From: Candidatus Eremiobacterota bacterium
GTDB lineage: Bacteria > Vulcanimicrobiota > CADAWZ01 > Ess09-12
NCBI GenBank assembly: GCA_031082125.1
Contig: JAVHLM010000015.1
Location: 42,698-106,697 of the forward strand
Direction of reading: 5' to 3'
Length of the DNA: 64,000 bases
Under the pieces are notes generated by a model, which searched no databases, had not been told where the DNA came from, and saw only the letters and a list, made by a program, of their open reading frames with translations. This document shows, piece after piece, positions 49,588 through 58,703 of this stretch. Positions within the stretch are counted from its first letter, which is position 1; every line of letters starts with the position of its first letter. A program made the translations under genes and the position numbers.

Positions 49588-51771
49588 CTAAAAGGAGTCT
49601 ATGAAGATCTTCACGAGGTCAGGATCGAACTGTGAGCCCGAGCATTTCTTCAGCTCCTCTATGGCGGTGGCATGGGGAAGGCCCTTGCGGTAGGATCGGT
49701 CGGAGACCATCGCGTCGTAGGAATCGGCGATGGCGATAATTCTCGCGTAGAGAGGGATGTCGGTCTTCTCCTTTCTCTCGGGGTAGCCTCCTCCGTCAAA
49801 GCTCTCATGGTGAGCTTTCACGAAGGGCGAGAGGGTCCTGAGATATCTCACAGGCTCAAGTATCTCGGCGCCAATCGTGGGGTGCTGCTTGATTATGGCA
49901 AGCTCATCGTCGTCGAGTCTTGTTTTCTTGTTGATGATTGACTGGCTTATTCCCAGCTTGCCGATATCGTGAAAAAGCGCCGCCTTTTCAAGCTCTTCAA
50001 GCTTCATCTCGTCAAAGTCCAGCAGTTTTCCCATCTTCTTGGCCAGGATGCTCACCTTTTCCGAGTGTCCCCTCGTGTAGGGATCCTTGGCCTCCAGGGC
50101 GAAGGAGAGGGCGCAGATAAGGTCAAAATAGGCTTTCTGGAGCTTTCCCTGGTTCTTCATCAGCCTGTTGGAGACATCCTGGAGATAGCGGAACACGGCG
50201 CCCAGTGCGCCGCAGAGGAGCGAGGTGCTCACGATGTAAAGGATGCTGTACTCATCAAGGGTGAACCTTGCGCCGAGGTGAGCGTTGATTACGGCAATGA
50301 GGCTTATTATGCTGGCAGGAACGCCTCCTATGACAAAGCCTGTGAAGGCTCCAAAGGGGCCCGTGAAGAGGCGGTTGCGGAACCGGTGAGCCAGGTACCA
50401 CTCAATGGGGTAGCCGATGGACCACACGACAAGTCCCACTATGATGCCCTGATAAAAGAAAAGCCTGATCCAGGCAGTGTCGCCTGTAGTGGCGTAGATG
50501 AAAACTCCCAGTATAAGGCCGAGAAACAATCCTGATCCCATAGAGAGTATCAGTGAGCGCTTCCCCCTGTGCCGCCCCACGCCGAGGAGGCGGTAGAAAT
50601 TGTCCAGCAGGTTGAGGCCCCGCGCTGTCTTCCTTATTTCCGTGAGGATAGTGTCCTCATCTGCAGTGCCTTCGTCGCGGTCCTCCTCTTTCACGTCCTG
50701 CGGCCAGGCGCCCTCATTCACCAGGGCGGTGAGCGCCTCAAAGGCCTTTCCATCGAACCTTGCTCCCACCCCTTGCCGGATCTCTTCAAGGGCGTCTTCC
50801 TTCAGAAGCACAGGCCTCTGGCGCCTCGGATGGGTGAGGGTGTCATAGAGATCAATGGCGGAGAGGATCTTTGCCTCATCAGGAGTACCAAGGGAGGTAT
50901 CACCGCTGAAAGTATAATGGAAGAGCGTCTGAATAGATCGGTCAATGCCTTCCTGGCTCTCAGGCGTCTCCTTTTCCTGGTTCCAGGCATTGATAAAGTA
51001 GTGGGATGCCTTGATTATCCTGGTCTCTCTCGAGAGGATGTGAAGAGGCGCGAGTATCTTCTCCACTATGAGGGGATGAAGCCTCACTGCCGCCAGTTCC
51101 TCGGGGTTGAGGCGCCCCTCCTTGCAGAGAAGGCTGTCATCAATGGCAATCTTTCCCAGGTCATGCATGAGGGCTGCCCGGCGGAGAGCCTCCCTTTTTT
51201 CAGGAGGCAGTCCAAGCCTCGCGGAGACAAGATCACAGCCCATGGCAACCCTGCGGGAATGGCCCTTTTTCTCCGGCTCTCTCACTTCCAGGACGGTGAT
51301 CAGCGACTCAATGATGCCCATGTGAATCTTGCCAAGGATCCTGAAGCGCAGCTGGAGGGTCTCCATAAGGAAATAGTGGAAAAAGATGATGATGCTGATG
51401 GCAAGGGCAAGGCCAGTCATCGCCAGGATCCAGTAGCGGTGAGATGCCATCTGCATCTTGTGAGGGAAAAAGGTTACCTCCGCCCACATGAGATAACAGT
51501 ATAGAATGACAGTGAGCTGTAAGGCGTGGAGAAGAGGCCTGTGGCGGTATCTCCCCCTGGTGAGGTGGTCTATGATCCATATGGTGATAAGGTGGGTGCA
51601 GGCCGCGAGGGCGCCGAGAAGGATGCCGATTTTTGGCCTCAGCAGGAAGTCCTCGTAGGTGCGCGCGCAGACGGAATGATAGACCGAAAGGGTTGTCCCT
51701 ACAAATAACCCGATGGCGCTGAGGGCTGCGATAAAGGAGAAACCCGCGAATTTCCTGGTAAAGTACTGCAT
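49588..51771 (-). CDS. membrane protein with degenerate HD and C-terminal HD-GYP domain
   Basis: A 727-residue membrane signalling protein. The first membrane block has four helices (about residues 10-145), followed by an HD domain (HSRRVAMGC, MHDLGKIAI) whose GYP part is missing: HHExxDGxGYP is replaced by SHYFINAWNQ. A second block with four or five helices (about 415-520) leads to a second HD-GYP domain with HSEKVSILAKKM, FHDIGKLGI, HPTIGAEIL, HHESFDGGGYPERK and ADSYDAMVSDR, all residues for cyclic di-GMP hydrolysis. It is probably an active phosphodiesterase with a sensor or regulatory first half. ATG 51771 follows GAGGAAGAGGG. Confidence 0.92.
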   Translation of the reverse strand: MQYFTRKFAGFSFIAALSAIGLFVGTTLSVYHSVCARTYEDFLLRPKIGILLGALAACTHLITIWIIDHLTRGRYRHRPLLHALQLTVILYCYLMWAEVTFFPHKMQMASHRYWILAMTGLALAISIIIFFHYFLMETLQLRFRILGKIHMGIIESLITVLEVREPEKKGHSRRVAMGCDLVSARLGLPPEKREALRRAALMHDLGKIAIDDSLLCKEGRLNPEELAAVRLHPLIVEKILAPLHILSRETRIIKASHYFINAWNQEKETPESQEGIDRSIQTLFHYTFSGDTSLGTPDEAKILSAIDLYDTLTHPRRQRPVLLKEDALEEIRQGVGARFDGKAFEALTALVNEGAWPQDVKEEDRDEGTADEDTILTEIRKTARGLNLLDNFYRLLGVGRHRGKRSLILSMGSGLFLGLILGVFIYATTGDTAWIRLFFYQGIIVGLVVWSIGYPIEWYLAHRFRNRLFTGPFGAFTGFVIGGVPASIISLIAVINAHLGARFTLDEYSILYIVSTSLLCGALGAVFRYLQDVSNRLMKNQGKLQKAYFDLICALSFALEAKDPYTRGHSEKVSILAKKMGKLLDFDEMKLEELEKAALFHDIGKLGISQSIINKKTRLDDDELAIIKQHPTIGAEILEPVRYLRTLSPFVKAHHESFDGGGYPERKEKTDIPLYARIIAIADSYDAMVSDRSYRKGLPHATAIEELKKCSGSQFDPDLVKIFIDSF

Positions 51772-51789
51772 CCCTCTTCCTCATGGAGC

Positions 51790-52968
51790 TCAGATGATGT
51801 GAAGCTCCCGGCCTACTGCTTCGAAGACCCCGAGAGCTTTCTCAAGATCCTCCGTTGAGTGGGTCGCCGAGAGCATGACCCTTATTCTTGCCTTGCCTTT
51901 CGCCACCGTGGGGAATCCGATTGCCATGGCGAAGATCCCCTTTTCAAAGAGCTTCCGCGAGAAGGCCTGCGCCACTTTTGCCTCACCGAGCATTACGGGA
52001 GTGATGGGTGTCCTGGATATCCCCAGGTCAAAGCCAAGGCCTTTCATTTTGTCCTTGAAAAATGCGGTGTTATCCCACAGCCTCTTGACCCGCTCTTCCG
52101 ACTCCATCAGAATATCAACGGCTGCTATGGAGGCTCCCGCGTCAGCCGGAGTGACAGCCGATGAGAAAAGGAAAGTCCTGGCCTTCTGCCTCAGGAATTC
52201 TATCACCTTTGCCTTCCCGGAGACAAAGCCTCCCACGACGCCAAAGGCCTTCGAGAGAGTTCCCACCTCGAAGTCAATTCTGCCATGGAGACCGAAGTGG
52301 TCGGCGATGCCGCGGCCGTTTCTGCCGAGGACCCCCTCGCCGTGGGCATCGTCCACCATCACCATGGCTTCATAGCGGTCGGCGATGTTGCAGATCTCGG
52401 GGAGCGGCGCTATATCGCCATCCATGGAGAAAACCCCGTCGGTGATGATCAGCTTCTTTTTTATTCCGGCGGCTTCCCTGAGCTTTTTCTCAAGGTCTTC
52501 GGGCTCATTGTGCTGGTAAATGAAGCGCTGCGCCTTGGTGAGGCGCACGCCGTCTATTATGGAGGCGTGGTTAAGGGAGTCGGTGAAGACGGCATCGTCT
52601 TCACCCGGAACTATCGAGGGGATGACAGCCTGGTTGGCCACGAAGCCCGACTGCAGCGACAGGGTCTCCTCGACAGCCTTGAAAGTGGCGAGTTTTTTCT
52701 CCAGCTCCAGGTGAACTGCCATGGTGCCCGCGATGCTCCTGACGGCGCCGGGTCCGACACCATAGCGGTCGATATGCTGCTTGGCCGATTCCGCAAGGCG
52801 TTTTTCATTGGCAAAGCCCAGGTAGTTGTTTGAGCACATGTTCAGGACCTTTTTCCCGTCAACGGTTATCCAGGCGCCCTGGGGGCTCTCGATGGTCCTT
52901 ATGGTGTTATAGAGGCCGGCCTCTCTGAGCCTTGCAATCTCCTCGTCGATGAAATCAAATTTTCCCAT
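51790..52968 (-). CDS. kbl: glycine C-acetyltransferase (2-amino-3-ketobutyrate CoA ligase)
   Basis: A 392-residue PLP enzyme that splits 2-amino-3-ketobutyrate with CoA into glycine and acetyl-CoA. It begins [19 protein letters not shown], then [20 protein letters not shown], a hallmark of the alpha-oxoamine synthase family. [21 protein letters not shown] and [14 protein letters not shown] with the PLP Lys follow. The neighbouring tdh gene supports Kbl over other family members. ATG 52968 has AAGGAGGACCCG before it; a longer frame to 53037 is rejected. Confidence 0.95.
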   Translation of the reverse strand: MGKFDFIDEEIARLREAGLYNTIRTIESPQGAWITVDGKKVLNMCSNNYLGFANEKRLAESAKQHIDRYGVGPGAVRSIAGTMAVHLELEKKLATFKAVEETLSLQSGFVANQAVIPSIVPGEDDAVFTDSLNHASIIDGVRLTKAQRFIYQHNEPEDLEKKLREAAGIKKKLIITDGVFSMDGDIAPLPEICNIADRYEAMVMVDDAHGEGVLGRNGRGIADHFGLHGRIDFEVGTLSKAFGVVGGFVSGKAKVIEFLRQKARTFLFSSAVTPADAGASIAAVDILMESEERVKRLWDNTAFFKDKMKGLGFDLGISRTPITPVMLGEAKVAQAFSRKLFEKGIFAMAIGFPTVAKGKARIRVMLSATHSTEDLEKALGVFEAVGRELHII

Positions 52969-53071
52969 CGGGTCCTCCTTGAAATGTCTCATGCCCGGCT
53001 CTCCGCGGGGCTCTCCCGCCCCCGTGAAAGCTGGCATGGCAGATGAGATCCAGGAATTATGATTTTGCCCT

Positions 53072-54121
53072 CTAAGGGATCAGAACCACTTTGCCGCAAC
53101 GGCTCTCGCCCTCGGTGAGGAGCCTGAATCCCTCCGCAAAGTCCGACATGGGCATCTTGTGAGTCACCACGGGAGAGACATCGAGCCTTTTCGAAGCAAG
53201 AAGGTTTCTCACCTTGAACCATGTTGAATACATAAGGCGCCCGTTGATGCCGTAAAGGGTGATCCCCTTGAAGATTATCCCGTTGGCATAGTCAAGCCTC
53301 ACGTTTCCCGGAGGGATTCCGAAGGCTGAGAAACGCCCCCCCTTCCTGATTATCCTGATACCGTCATCGATAGCCTGCTGTGCCCCTGCCATTTCAAGCA
53401 CCACGTCAACGCCGATTCCATTTGTTCTCTCGAGTATAAAAGCAACGGCGTCTGTATCACTTACCATGATGGTGTGATCGGCTCCCATTTTTTTGGCGAT
53501 CTCAAGCCTGTAGCGGTTTTTGCCCAGGGCGAATATCTCGGTAGCTCCGCAAGCCCTTGCCACGCCGACGGCGAAAAGCCCCGTAGGACCTTCACCTATA
53601 ACGGCGACCGTCTTGCCGGCCACGTCTTCAACAAGGGTGGCATAGACGGCGTTTCCGAGAGGCTCCTGGACCGTGGCATATTCATAGGGTATGTCACGGC
53701 TGTTTTTCCAGCAGACTACTTCGGGGATCACGGCGTACTCGGCGAAGCAGCCGTCCCTGTCAACGCCCAGGATGGAGAGATTGTTGCAGATGTGCATCTG
53801 GTCCGTGAGGCACTGGATGCATTCACCGCAGGGGATATGGGTTTCAGCCGATATAGTGTCGCCAATCTTTATGTGGCGGACTTCTTTGCCGATCTCCACA
53901 ACCTCTCCTGCGAACTCATGACCCAGGACCTGGGGTATTTTCCTTATCCGTCCCTGGGCCCAGGGATCCCATGTGTAGATATGGACGTCAGTGCCGCAGA
54001 TAGAAGTGGCTTTCACTTTGACAAGAACCTCCCTGGCGCCGACAGGTGGGATATCAGCAGTCACCATCTCGGCGCCGGGGCCTTTGCGGGTCTTCACCAC
54101 GGCCTTCATTTTACCGGTCAT
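53072..54121 (-). CDS. tdh: L-threonine 3-dehydrogenase
   Basis: A 349-residue zinc-dependent medium-chain dehydrogenase that oxidises threonine to 2-amino-3-ketobutyrate. Motifs are [20 protein letters not shown] (catalytic zinc Cys and the Tdh-specific tail), [19 protein letters not shown], the structural zinc cysteines ([15 protein letters not shown]) and the NAD loop [16 protein letters not shown]. It lies 103 bases upstream of kbl, so threonine is channelled to glycine and acetyl-CoA. ATG 54121 is used; ATG 54109 is an alternative. Confidence 0.95.
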   Translation of the reverse strand: MTGKMKAVVKTRKGPGAEMVTADIPPVGAREVLVKVKATSICGTDVHIYTWDPWAQGRIRKIPQVLGHEFAGEVVEIGKEVRHIKIGDTISAETHIPCGECIQCLTDQMHICNNLSILGVDRDGCFAEYAVIPEVVCWKNSRDIPYEYATVQEPLGNAVYATLVEDVAGKTVAVIGEGPTGLFAVGVARACGATEIFALGKNRYRLEIAKKMGADHTIMVSDTDAVAFILERTNGIGVDVVLEMAGAQQAIDDGIRIIRKGGRFSAFGIPPGNVRLDYANGIIFKGITLYGINGRLMYSTWFKVRNLLASKRLDVSPVVTHKMPMSDFAEGFRLLTEGESRCGKVVLIP

Positions 54122-54141
54122 GTCCTGAAAACTTCCTCTCT

Positions 54142-54162
54142 CCAGGCAGGCACAGTGCCTGG
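54142..54162 (-). other. hairpin upstream of tdh
   Basis: CCAGGCA and TGCCTGG form a perfect 7-bp stem with a 7-base loop in the 54-base gap between the Pro/Ala-rich gene and tdh. No T run follows on the - strand. It could be an attenuator or a site for a regulator of threonine catabolism. Confidence 0.4.
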
Positions 54163-54175
54163 CATGTCTATAAGG

Positions 54176-54889
54176 TCAGGGTAAATCCTCCGGCAGCCCC
54201 AGCCGCTTTCTCCGCTCCCGCATCCGCTGGCGCTGGAGTTCCTGCTCGGCCGTGAGTGCTTCCTGAGTCTGAGGGGGCTCTCCGGGTGGTGCAGCCGGGG
54301 GAGTTGCTGCAGGCGGGAGTGCTGCTGTTGTTATGGCTGGGGGTGCTGTTGTCGCTGCAGGAACTGAAGGCGCAGCCTGGGGAGAAGGCGCCGTGAAGGA
54401 AGGTGTGACTGCAGGCTGGGTATAGGGTACCTGCGGTGACGGAACATAAGGTGTTGCCTTGGCCAGGGATGCCCCTCCCTTTTTTACTGCTTCCATCTTT
54501 GTTTTCAGCAGGTTGTCGAATTTCACGAGGCTCTCTCCGAACTCCCGCTGGATCTTCTTGACCTCGGGCTTGAGCTTTTTGGTCATCTGGGTGAAGTAGA
54601 GGATTATCATCTCGGCGAGGGGGTCAACCTTTACAGGGTTCACATGGTAGAGGCGATCCTCGAAAAAGAAGAAGTGATCCTTTTCCGTGGGTGAATAATA
54701 GGGATAGTTTTTCTGCTTGAGATAGATGGCCTCGATCTCACCCTTGTGGGCAGCCCTCAGGTGAAATACACAGCGGCTTCCCAGGTAGACACCCCACCAT
54801 TCGCCGCCGCCGACTGCGTTCCCGGCAAAAAGGAAGCTGAACTCTCCAAGTTCCGTGATGCTGTCGAGGTTGAAGTTTTCAGTCAGCAT
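54176..54889 (-). CDS. Pro/Ala-rich protein of unknown function
   Basis: A 237-residue protein. The N-terminal 120 residues look folded and mixed alpha/beta (ITELGEFSFLFAGNAVGGG, EWWGVYLGSRCVFHLRAA, DHFFFFEDRLYHVNPVKVDP), followed by a helix (MTKKLKPEVKKIQREFGESL) and a long Pro/Ala/Thr tail (about 145-215) with a basic end (QRQRMRERRKRLGLP). It has no signal peptide. AGAGGACTATA precedes the ATG. I do not recognise the family. The neighbour tdh lies 54 bases downstream behind a hairpin. Confidence 0.7.
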   Translation of the reverse strand: MLTENFNLDSITELGEFSFLFAGNAVGGGEWWGVYLGSRCVFHLRAAHKGEIEAIYLKQKNYPYYSPTEKDHFFFFEDRLYHVNPVKVDPLAEMIILYFTQMTKKLKPEVKKIQREFGESLVKFDNLLKTKMEAVKKGGASLAKATPYVPSPQVPYTQPAVTPSFTAPSPQAAPSVPAATTAPPAITTAALPPAATPPAAPPGEPPQTQEALTAEQELQRQRMRERRKRLGLPEDLP

Positions 54890-54994
54890 TATAGTCCTCT
54901 TCTGTATATCCTGAAAGTTCTATCCCCTCACGTCCCTTTCCTCCAGGAGCGGGGGAGCCCCGGGAGGAATATGGAGGGAAATGTGGAAAGGATA

Positions 54995-55024
54995 GGTGAC
55001 CAAGTAGTGAAAAAGGAGGTCACC
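54995..55024 (+). promoter_or_regulatory. hairpin covering the ribosome binding site of the DUF4870-like gene
   Basis: GGTGACC (54995-55001) pairs perfectly with GGTCACC (55018-55024). The Shine-Dalgarno AAGGAGGT (55013-55020) lies in the loop and the 3' arm, so folding would hide part of it. Confidence 0.4.
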
Positions 55025-55027
55025 GAT

Positions 55028-55390
55028 ATGGCAGACGAGGAGCACAAAGAGGAGATAAAGCAGGAGGACAAGCTTTTTGCCGCCCTTTCCTATCCGCTTT
55101 TTTTACCAGCCCTTTTCCTGATATTCACTGATAAGAAGAATGTCCATTTCTGCAGGTACCATGGGTGGCAGGGGCTCTTTTTCGGCCTTGCGATGGTTCT
55201 CCTTGGATTTTGCGCGTCAATTCTTGCAGCCATCCCGGGCATCGGCTGTATTCTCGCACCGATTCTCGGCTTGCTGCCTCTTGTGATGTGGGTCTTTTCA
55301 ATATTCTACGCGATCAAGGCTTATAACGGCGAGTACGTGGTAATACCTGTGGTTACAGATTTTGCCAAGCCCTATATCGAGGGCAAATAG
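55028..55390 (+). CDS. DUF4870-like small membrane protein
   Basis: A 120-residue membrane protein. A charged N-terminus (MADEEHKEEIKQEDKLFAAL) precedes three or four hydrophobic segments with the motif sequence YPLFLPALFLIFTDKKN, FCRYHGWQGLFFGLAMVL and VFSIFYAIKAYNGEYVVIPV. The (F/H)CRYHGWQ motif after the first helix and the FYAIKAYNGE end are typical of DUF4870 and related proteins. ATG 55028 follows AAAAAGGAGGTC; the longer frame from 54746 is shadow sequence of the neighbouring gene. The function of the family is unknown. Confidence 0.78.
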   Translation: MADEEHKEEIKQEDKLFAALSYPLFLPALFLIFTDKKNVHFCRYHGWQGLFFGLAMVLLGFCASILAAIPGIGCILAPILGLLPLVMWVFSIFYAIKAYNGEYVVIPVVTDFAKPYIEGK

Positions 55391-55399
55391 GGGTTCCCA

Positions 55400-56230
55400 T
55401 CAGCCGACACACTCAAAGACCAGCCCGGTATTATGCTTCATTGCCTCCTGGGCAAAGATTTTCAGCGTGTCTATGGTGTCCTTGAAGACCATGGATGCCG
55501 GCGCTTCAGTGGCGACAAGCTCTGAATTCCTCCTGGGATCGATGTCATCCCATGAAGGGAAGTGCCCCATCACGGGCACAAAGGCATGGAGCATGCCGTC
55601 AAGGGAGAGGCCGTACACTCCGAAGCCTTCCTTATAGATTTTGCTGAATATGTAAGGCATCCTGTTCCCGAAATTGTCCTTCACCGCGATGCCTTCCTGG
55701 GACCGCCCCCAGAAATACCCCTCGGAGCCCTGTGGATAGGTCTCCTCCTCTTCGCCTTCCCATTCATAGAAAATGAAGCGGTAAGTGCCGTCTCCCCTGT
55801 CGTAGCTCACGGGCATGCTCCCGTAAAAGACCTGGGCGATGGGCCACTTGAGCTTCTCAAGGAAGCCCTCGGTCTCGGTGATATCCTGGTAAAGCCTGCG
55901 GGTCGCCTCAATGTCAAGCACATCATACAGGAGGCTGTACTGAAACAGCGATGCATCGGGCTTGATCCTGGAGAGGACCCTCAGGAATATGTTCATCCCG
56001 AGGATCTCACCCTGGCACCCCTCGGCCTGGCAGTAAATGTTGAGGGGACAGGAGGTGCAGACTGCAGGGAGGGTGGTGTCATTGCCCAGGAGGTGGGCCT
56101 GTTTGATCATATCCCACTGGAACCTTATTTTCCCATCCTCATAAAAATCATCTATCTTCTCCTGGTAAGGCCTGCATATTCTGTAGCTCACCTTGAATAT
56201 GTCCAGCTTGATACGGTGAATGCTTTTCAT
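55400..56230 (-). CDS. unknown protein with a Cys cluster, 276 residues
   Basis: A soluble protein with a CTSCPLNIYCQAEGCQG cluster (about residues 58-74) that could bind a metal or an iron-sulfur cluster. A globular alpha/beta second half contains DRGDGTYRFIFYEWEGEEEE and LVATEAPASMVFKDTID. It has no signal peptide or membrane segment, and I do not recognise a family. AAGGAGCCGCCG gives a good ribosome binding site. It is convergent with the DUF4870-like gene, the two stops lying 10 bases apart. Confidence 0.68.
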   Translation of the reverse strand: MKSIHRIKLDIFKVSYRICRPYQEKIDDFYEDGKIRFQWDMIKQAHLLGNDTTLPAVCTSCPLNIYCQAEGCQGEILGMNIFLRVLSRIKPDASLFQYSLLYDVLDIEATRRLYQDITETEGFLEKLKWPIAQVFYGSMPVSYDRGDGTYRFIFYEWEGEEEETYPQGSEGYFWGRSQEGIAVKDNFGNRMPYIFSKIYKEGFGVYGLSLDGMLHAFVPVMGHFPSWDDIDPRRNSELVATEAPASMVFKDTIDTLKIFAQEAMKHNTGLVFECVG

Positions 56231-56366
56231 CGGCGGCTCCTTTGCCAGCCTTCATTTCCCGGCTCCCCCTGCTGGTGCCCGGGATTTGAAGGATTAACCA
56301 TTGCGAGCAAGAAGATATCTCTATCCTTCTGCTATTTTATTATATGGATACTGGAGAGTTCCTGCC

Positions 56367-56732
56367 ATGGAGAGCGACAAGGAGAGAGAGGCCCCCCTCT
56401 TTGACCTGAGCAGATCTCTGGGAGACCTGTCAAAGGACAGGGCATTTATCGCAACCCTTGTGGAGGTCTTCAGGCAGGACCTTGAAAAAGAAAAAGCAAA
56501 GCTCGCTGAAGCCTTGAGAACGATGAAGGCCGACGAGATCCGCAATTCAGCCCACAGCCTCAAGAACTCTGCAACGAGCTTCGGCGCACCCGGTGCGACA
56601 GATGCCGCCAGGAAACTTGAGACAGCTGCAAAGATGAAGGAATACGAGGCGCTCCCGGACCTCGCCGGCGAGGTAATCATGAAGTTTGACGAGCTTTCGA
56701 GAGCGCTTGAGGAATCGCTGAAAGATTCCTAG
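56367..56732 (+). CDS. histidine phosphotransfer (Hpt) protein
   Basis: A 121-residue Hpt domain, the mobile phosphoryl carrier of phosphorelays. The motif NSAHSLKNSATSFGAPG matches AHxLKGxxxxxG with the phospho-accepting His in AHSLK. It is flanked by helices (FIATLVEVFRQDLEKEK, GEVIMKFDELSRALEESL) that form the four-helix bundle. It stands alone, without a hybrid kinase or response regulator next to it, so its partners are elsewhere. ATG 56367 follows GGAGAG; an earlier start in the same frame at 56301 has no support. Confidence 0.88.
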   Translation: MESDKEREAPLFDLSRSLGDLSKDRAFIATLVEVFRQDLEKEKAKLAEALRTMKADEIRNSAHSLKNSATSFGAPGATDAARKLETAAKMKEYEALPDLAGEVIMKFDELSRALEESLKDS

Positions 56733-56745
56733 AAAGAGGCGGAGC

Positions 56746-57237
56746 ATGGAGCGTATATGGGCGCCTTGGCGGATGAAGTTCATCCTGGAGGGGACCAAAG
56801 ACCGGTGCCTCTTCTGTGATGTGAGAGATTCGGGCGAAGACAGGAAGAATTTCGTGATCGAGCGCGGGGAGCGGGCCCTGGTGATGTTCAACATCTATCC
56901 TTACAACAACGGCCACCTCATGGTTGCTCCCACGAGGCATGAAAGTGAATTTGACGGCCTCGACGACCAGGAGCTGAGGGAGGCAAACCTTCTAGTTCAG
57001 AAGTGGGTGCGGATCCTCAAGGGCGTCCTCAGGCCTGACGGCTTCAACATCGGTTTGAACCTGGGGAGAGTTGCCGGCGCCGGCTTTGAGGGCCATCTTC
57101 ATTATCATATAGTGCCCCGATGGAATGGCGACACGAATTTCATGCCGGTCATTGCAGGGACCAAGGTGCTTTCAGAGAGCCTTGAGGCTGCCTACGACAG
57201 GCTGAAGGAGGCTCTTGCCGCCTCTGAAGGCAGGTGA
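56746..57237 (+). CDS. HIT-family hydrolase / phosphorylase
   Basis: A 163-residue histidine-triad protein. The triad HLHYHIVPRW is near the C-terminus. The N-terminus has WAPWRMKFILEG and a CLFCDVR, which places it in the Ap4A phosphorylase-like (FHIT/APH1-type) branch of HIT proteins rather than HINT. PYNNGHLMVAPTRHESEF is also typical. The enzyme probably acts on dinucleoside polyphosphates or nucleoside phosphoramidates. It follows Hpt by 13 bases and the exported protein gene follows it with a short overlap or gap. Confidence 0.93.
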   Translation: MERIWAPWRMKFILEGTKDRCLFCDVRDSGEDRKNFVIERGERALVMFNIYPYNNGHLMVAPTRHESEFDGLDDQELREANLLVQKWVRILKGVLRPDGFNIGLNLGRVAGAGFEGHLHYHIVPRWNGDTNFMPVIAGTKVLSESLEAAYDRLKEALAASEGR

Positions 57238-57242
57238 GGACT

Positions 57243-58031
57243 ATGAAATGCTTTCTTGCCGCCGCGCTTTTCTTGATTATTGCCCTCATGCCTGCCTGTG
57301 CCGCAGGGAAGGCCGCGGCACAGGCCGAGAGTGACAGGCGCGCCTTTGCGGCCTTCACCCGGGAATTCTCCCTCAAGGTCCATTCTCTCTCCTTTTCTCT
57401 CCTCAGCGGCACCGTTGCATTGAAAGGCAGTTATCAGGGAAGGGTGAAAAAAGCTCTCAATGAATGTGACCGCTTTCTCAGCGAAGCGTCGAAGAGCATC
57501 CCCCTCCGCAGTCAGACGAATCTCAAGCGCCTCAGGGAAGTCTATGCCGACCTGAGAGCCATTGCGGAGGAGCTTGCCGATATGGACGAGATGGAAAGAG
57601 AGAATATCTCACACCATGCAAAAAATGCCGACAAGGTGCAGGAGCTGGAAAAGAGCGTCACTCACTCGATGAAGGCTCATGGCAGGGAATCAGCCTCTGG
57701 CGCCCTCTTTGTCCCCCTGGAGGAGGCCATGGGCTCGCTGAGCTCGGCAACGCTTCTCTATGTGAGGACGGGCAGAGAAGAGTTCAGAAAGAAGGCTGAA
57801 AAAGCCCGGAGTGACGTAAAGGAGCGCCTTGAAGAGTGGGTGAAGGCATCTGCGGGTGCAGGTATAGATGAGAAAGCCGTAAAGGATTTTCAGGCTGTGG
57901 TGATGGAGTTCCAGCGAAGCGCCCAGGATGCCATGGATGACCATGACATTACGCTTGAGAGAATCGGAAGGTTTGCCGATACCATGCTGCTCTTTGACAG
58001 CCTCGTGGAAGTCTATGGCACAAGGCCGTAA
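57243..58031 (+). CDS. exported helical protein of unknown function
   Basis: A 262-residue exported protein with a signal peptide (MKCFLAAALFLIIALMPACA); the PAC could be a weak lipobox, but signal peptidase I cleavage fits as well. The mature part is all-helical with many Ala, Leu, Glu and Lys, e.g. SRRAFAAFTREF-like and YADLRAIAEELADMDEMER runs. I recognise no family. Its architecture is similar to the exported protein at 23311-24222 (signal peptide plus helix bundle). AGGTGAGGACT precedes ATG 57243. Confidence 0.66.
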   Translation: MKCFLAAALFLIIALMPACAAGKAAAQAESDRRAFAAFTREFSLKVHSLSFSLLSGTVALKGSYQGRVKKALNECDRFLSEASKSIPLRSQTNLKRLREVYADLRAIAEELADMDEMERENISHHAKNADKVQELEKSVTHSMKAHGRESASGALFVPLEEAMGSLSSATLLYVRTGREEFRKKAEKARSDVKERLEEWVKASAGAGIDEKAVKDFQAVVMEFQRSAQDAMDDHDITLERIGRFADTMLLFDSLVEVYGTRP

Positions 58032-58039
58032 CGCGCACG

Positions 58040-58669
58040 TTATTTGGCCTTTTTTGAAAGCACCGGCCTGGGCGGCACCTTGATGGTGTTCCCGGGGTAA
58101 AGGTCAAAGTTCGGCCCTTTCAGGTTGTTGTATTTTCCAAGTGCCTTGATGAGAGCAGGATCCTTGCTCCTGTAAAATCTGGCGCAGATTACCTCAAGAG
58201 TGTCACCGCTTTTCACCGTGTATTTCCGAATTCCTTTCGGTGTCACTTGTGGCTCCTGGGAAGGGGGAGCGGCAGCCTGGTGCGGCTCCCCCTGCGAGGA
58301 TTGCGAGGATGATGCCGCAGGAGAGGGTTCCGCGGTATCGCCTTCACCGCCTGAGAGGACGATGAACTCCTTCTCAAGGCGCTCGACCTTGGTCTGGATG
58401 GCCTCAAGCCTCTTTATCACCTCGTCACGGCTCTCGTCGCCAAGGGAGCCCTTCCCTGCTCCGGCGGGGCGGAGAAGCTGCAGGACCAGGATGAGCGCGA
58501 GGAGGCCTATGATGACGTAGAGGGCGGGATCGCGCCTCTCGGGCTTCTTCAGGAGCTTCAGGATTTTCTCGAAATTTCTTTCGATAAATTTCCCTCTCAG
58601 GATATCGTCCTTGCTGGGGCGGTCCTGCTCGCTTTCCTCACCTGGTTCCCGTTCGATATCAGGCTCCAC
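58040..58669 (-). CDS. membrane protein with C-terminal LysM domain
   Basis: A 209-residue membrane protein. The cytoplasmic N-terminus is charged (EREPGEESEQDRPSKDD), a helix (YVIIGLLALILVLQLLRP) spans the membrane at about residues 48-65, then a coiled coil (DEVIKRLEAIQTKVERLE), a Pro/Ser/Gln linker and a C-terminal LysM domain (KYTVKSGDTLEVICARFY, then NFDLYPGNTIKVPP). LysM binds peptidoglycan, so the protein links membrane to wall. GTG 58669 follows AAGGATGTG; the longer frame to 58804 runs into thrC and is rejected. It follows thrC by 34 bases. Confidence 0.82.
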   Translation of the reverse strand: MEPDIEREPGEESEQDRPSKDDILRGKFIERNFEKILKLLKKPERRDPALYVIIGLLALILVLQLLRPAGAGKGSLGDESRDEVIKRLEAIQTKVERLEKEFIVLSGGEGDTAEPSPAASSSQSSQGEPHQAAAPPSQEPQVTPKGIRKYTVKSGDTLEVICARFYRSKDPALIKALGKYNNLKGPNFDLYPGNTIKVPPRPVLSKKAK

Positions 58670-58703
58670 TTTATCACATCCTTCGCGCCATTCCTGGAGG
58701 GTG

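Noticed and set aside
54746..55027. N-terminal extension of the DUF4870-like gene
   Set aside because: It overlaps the start of the divergent Pro/Ala-rich gene, looks random, and AAGGAGGT with ATG 55028 is a far better start.
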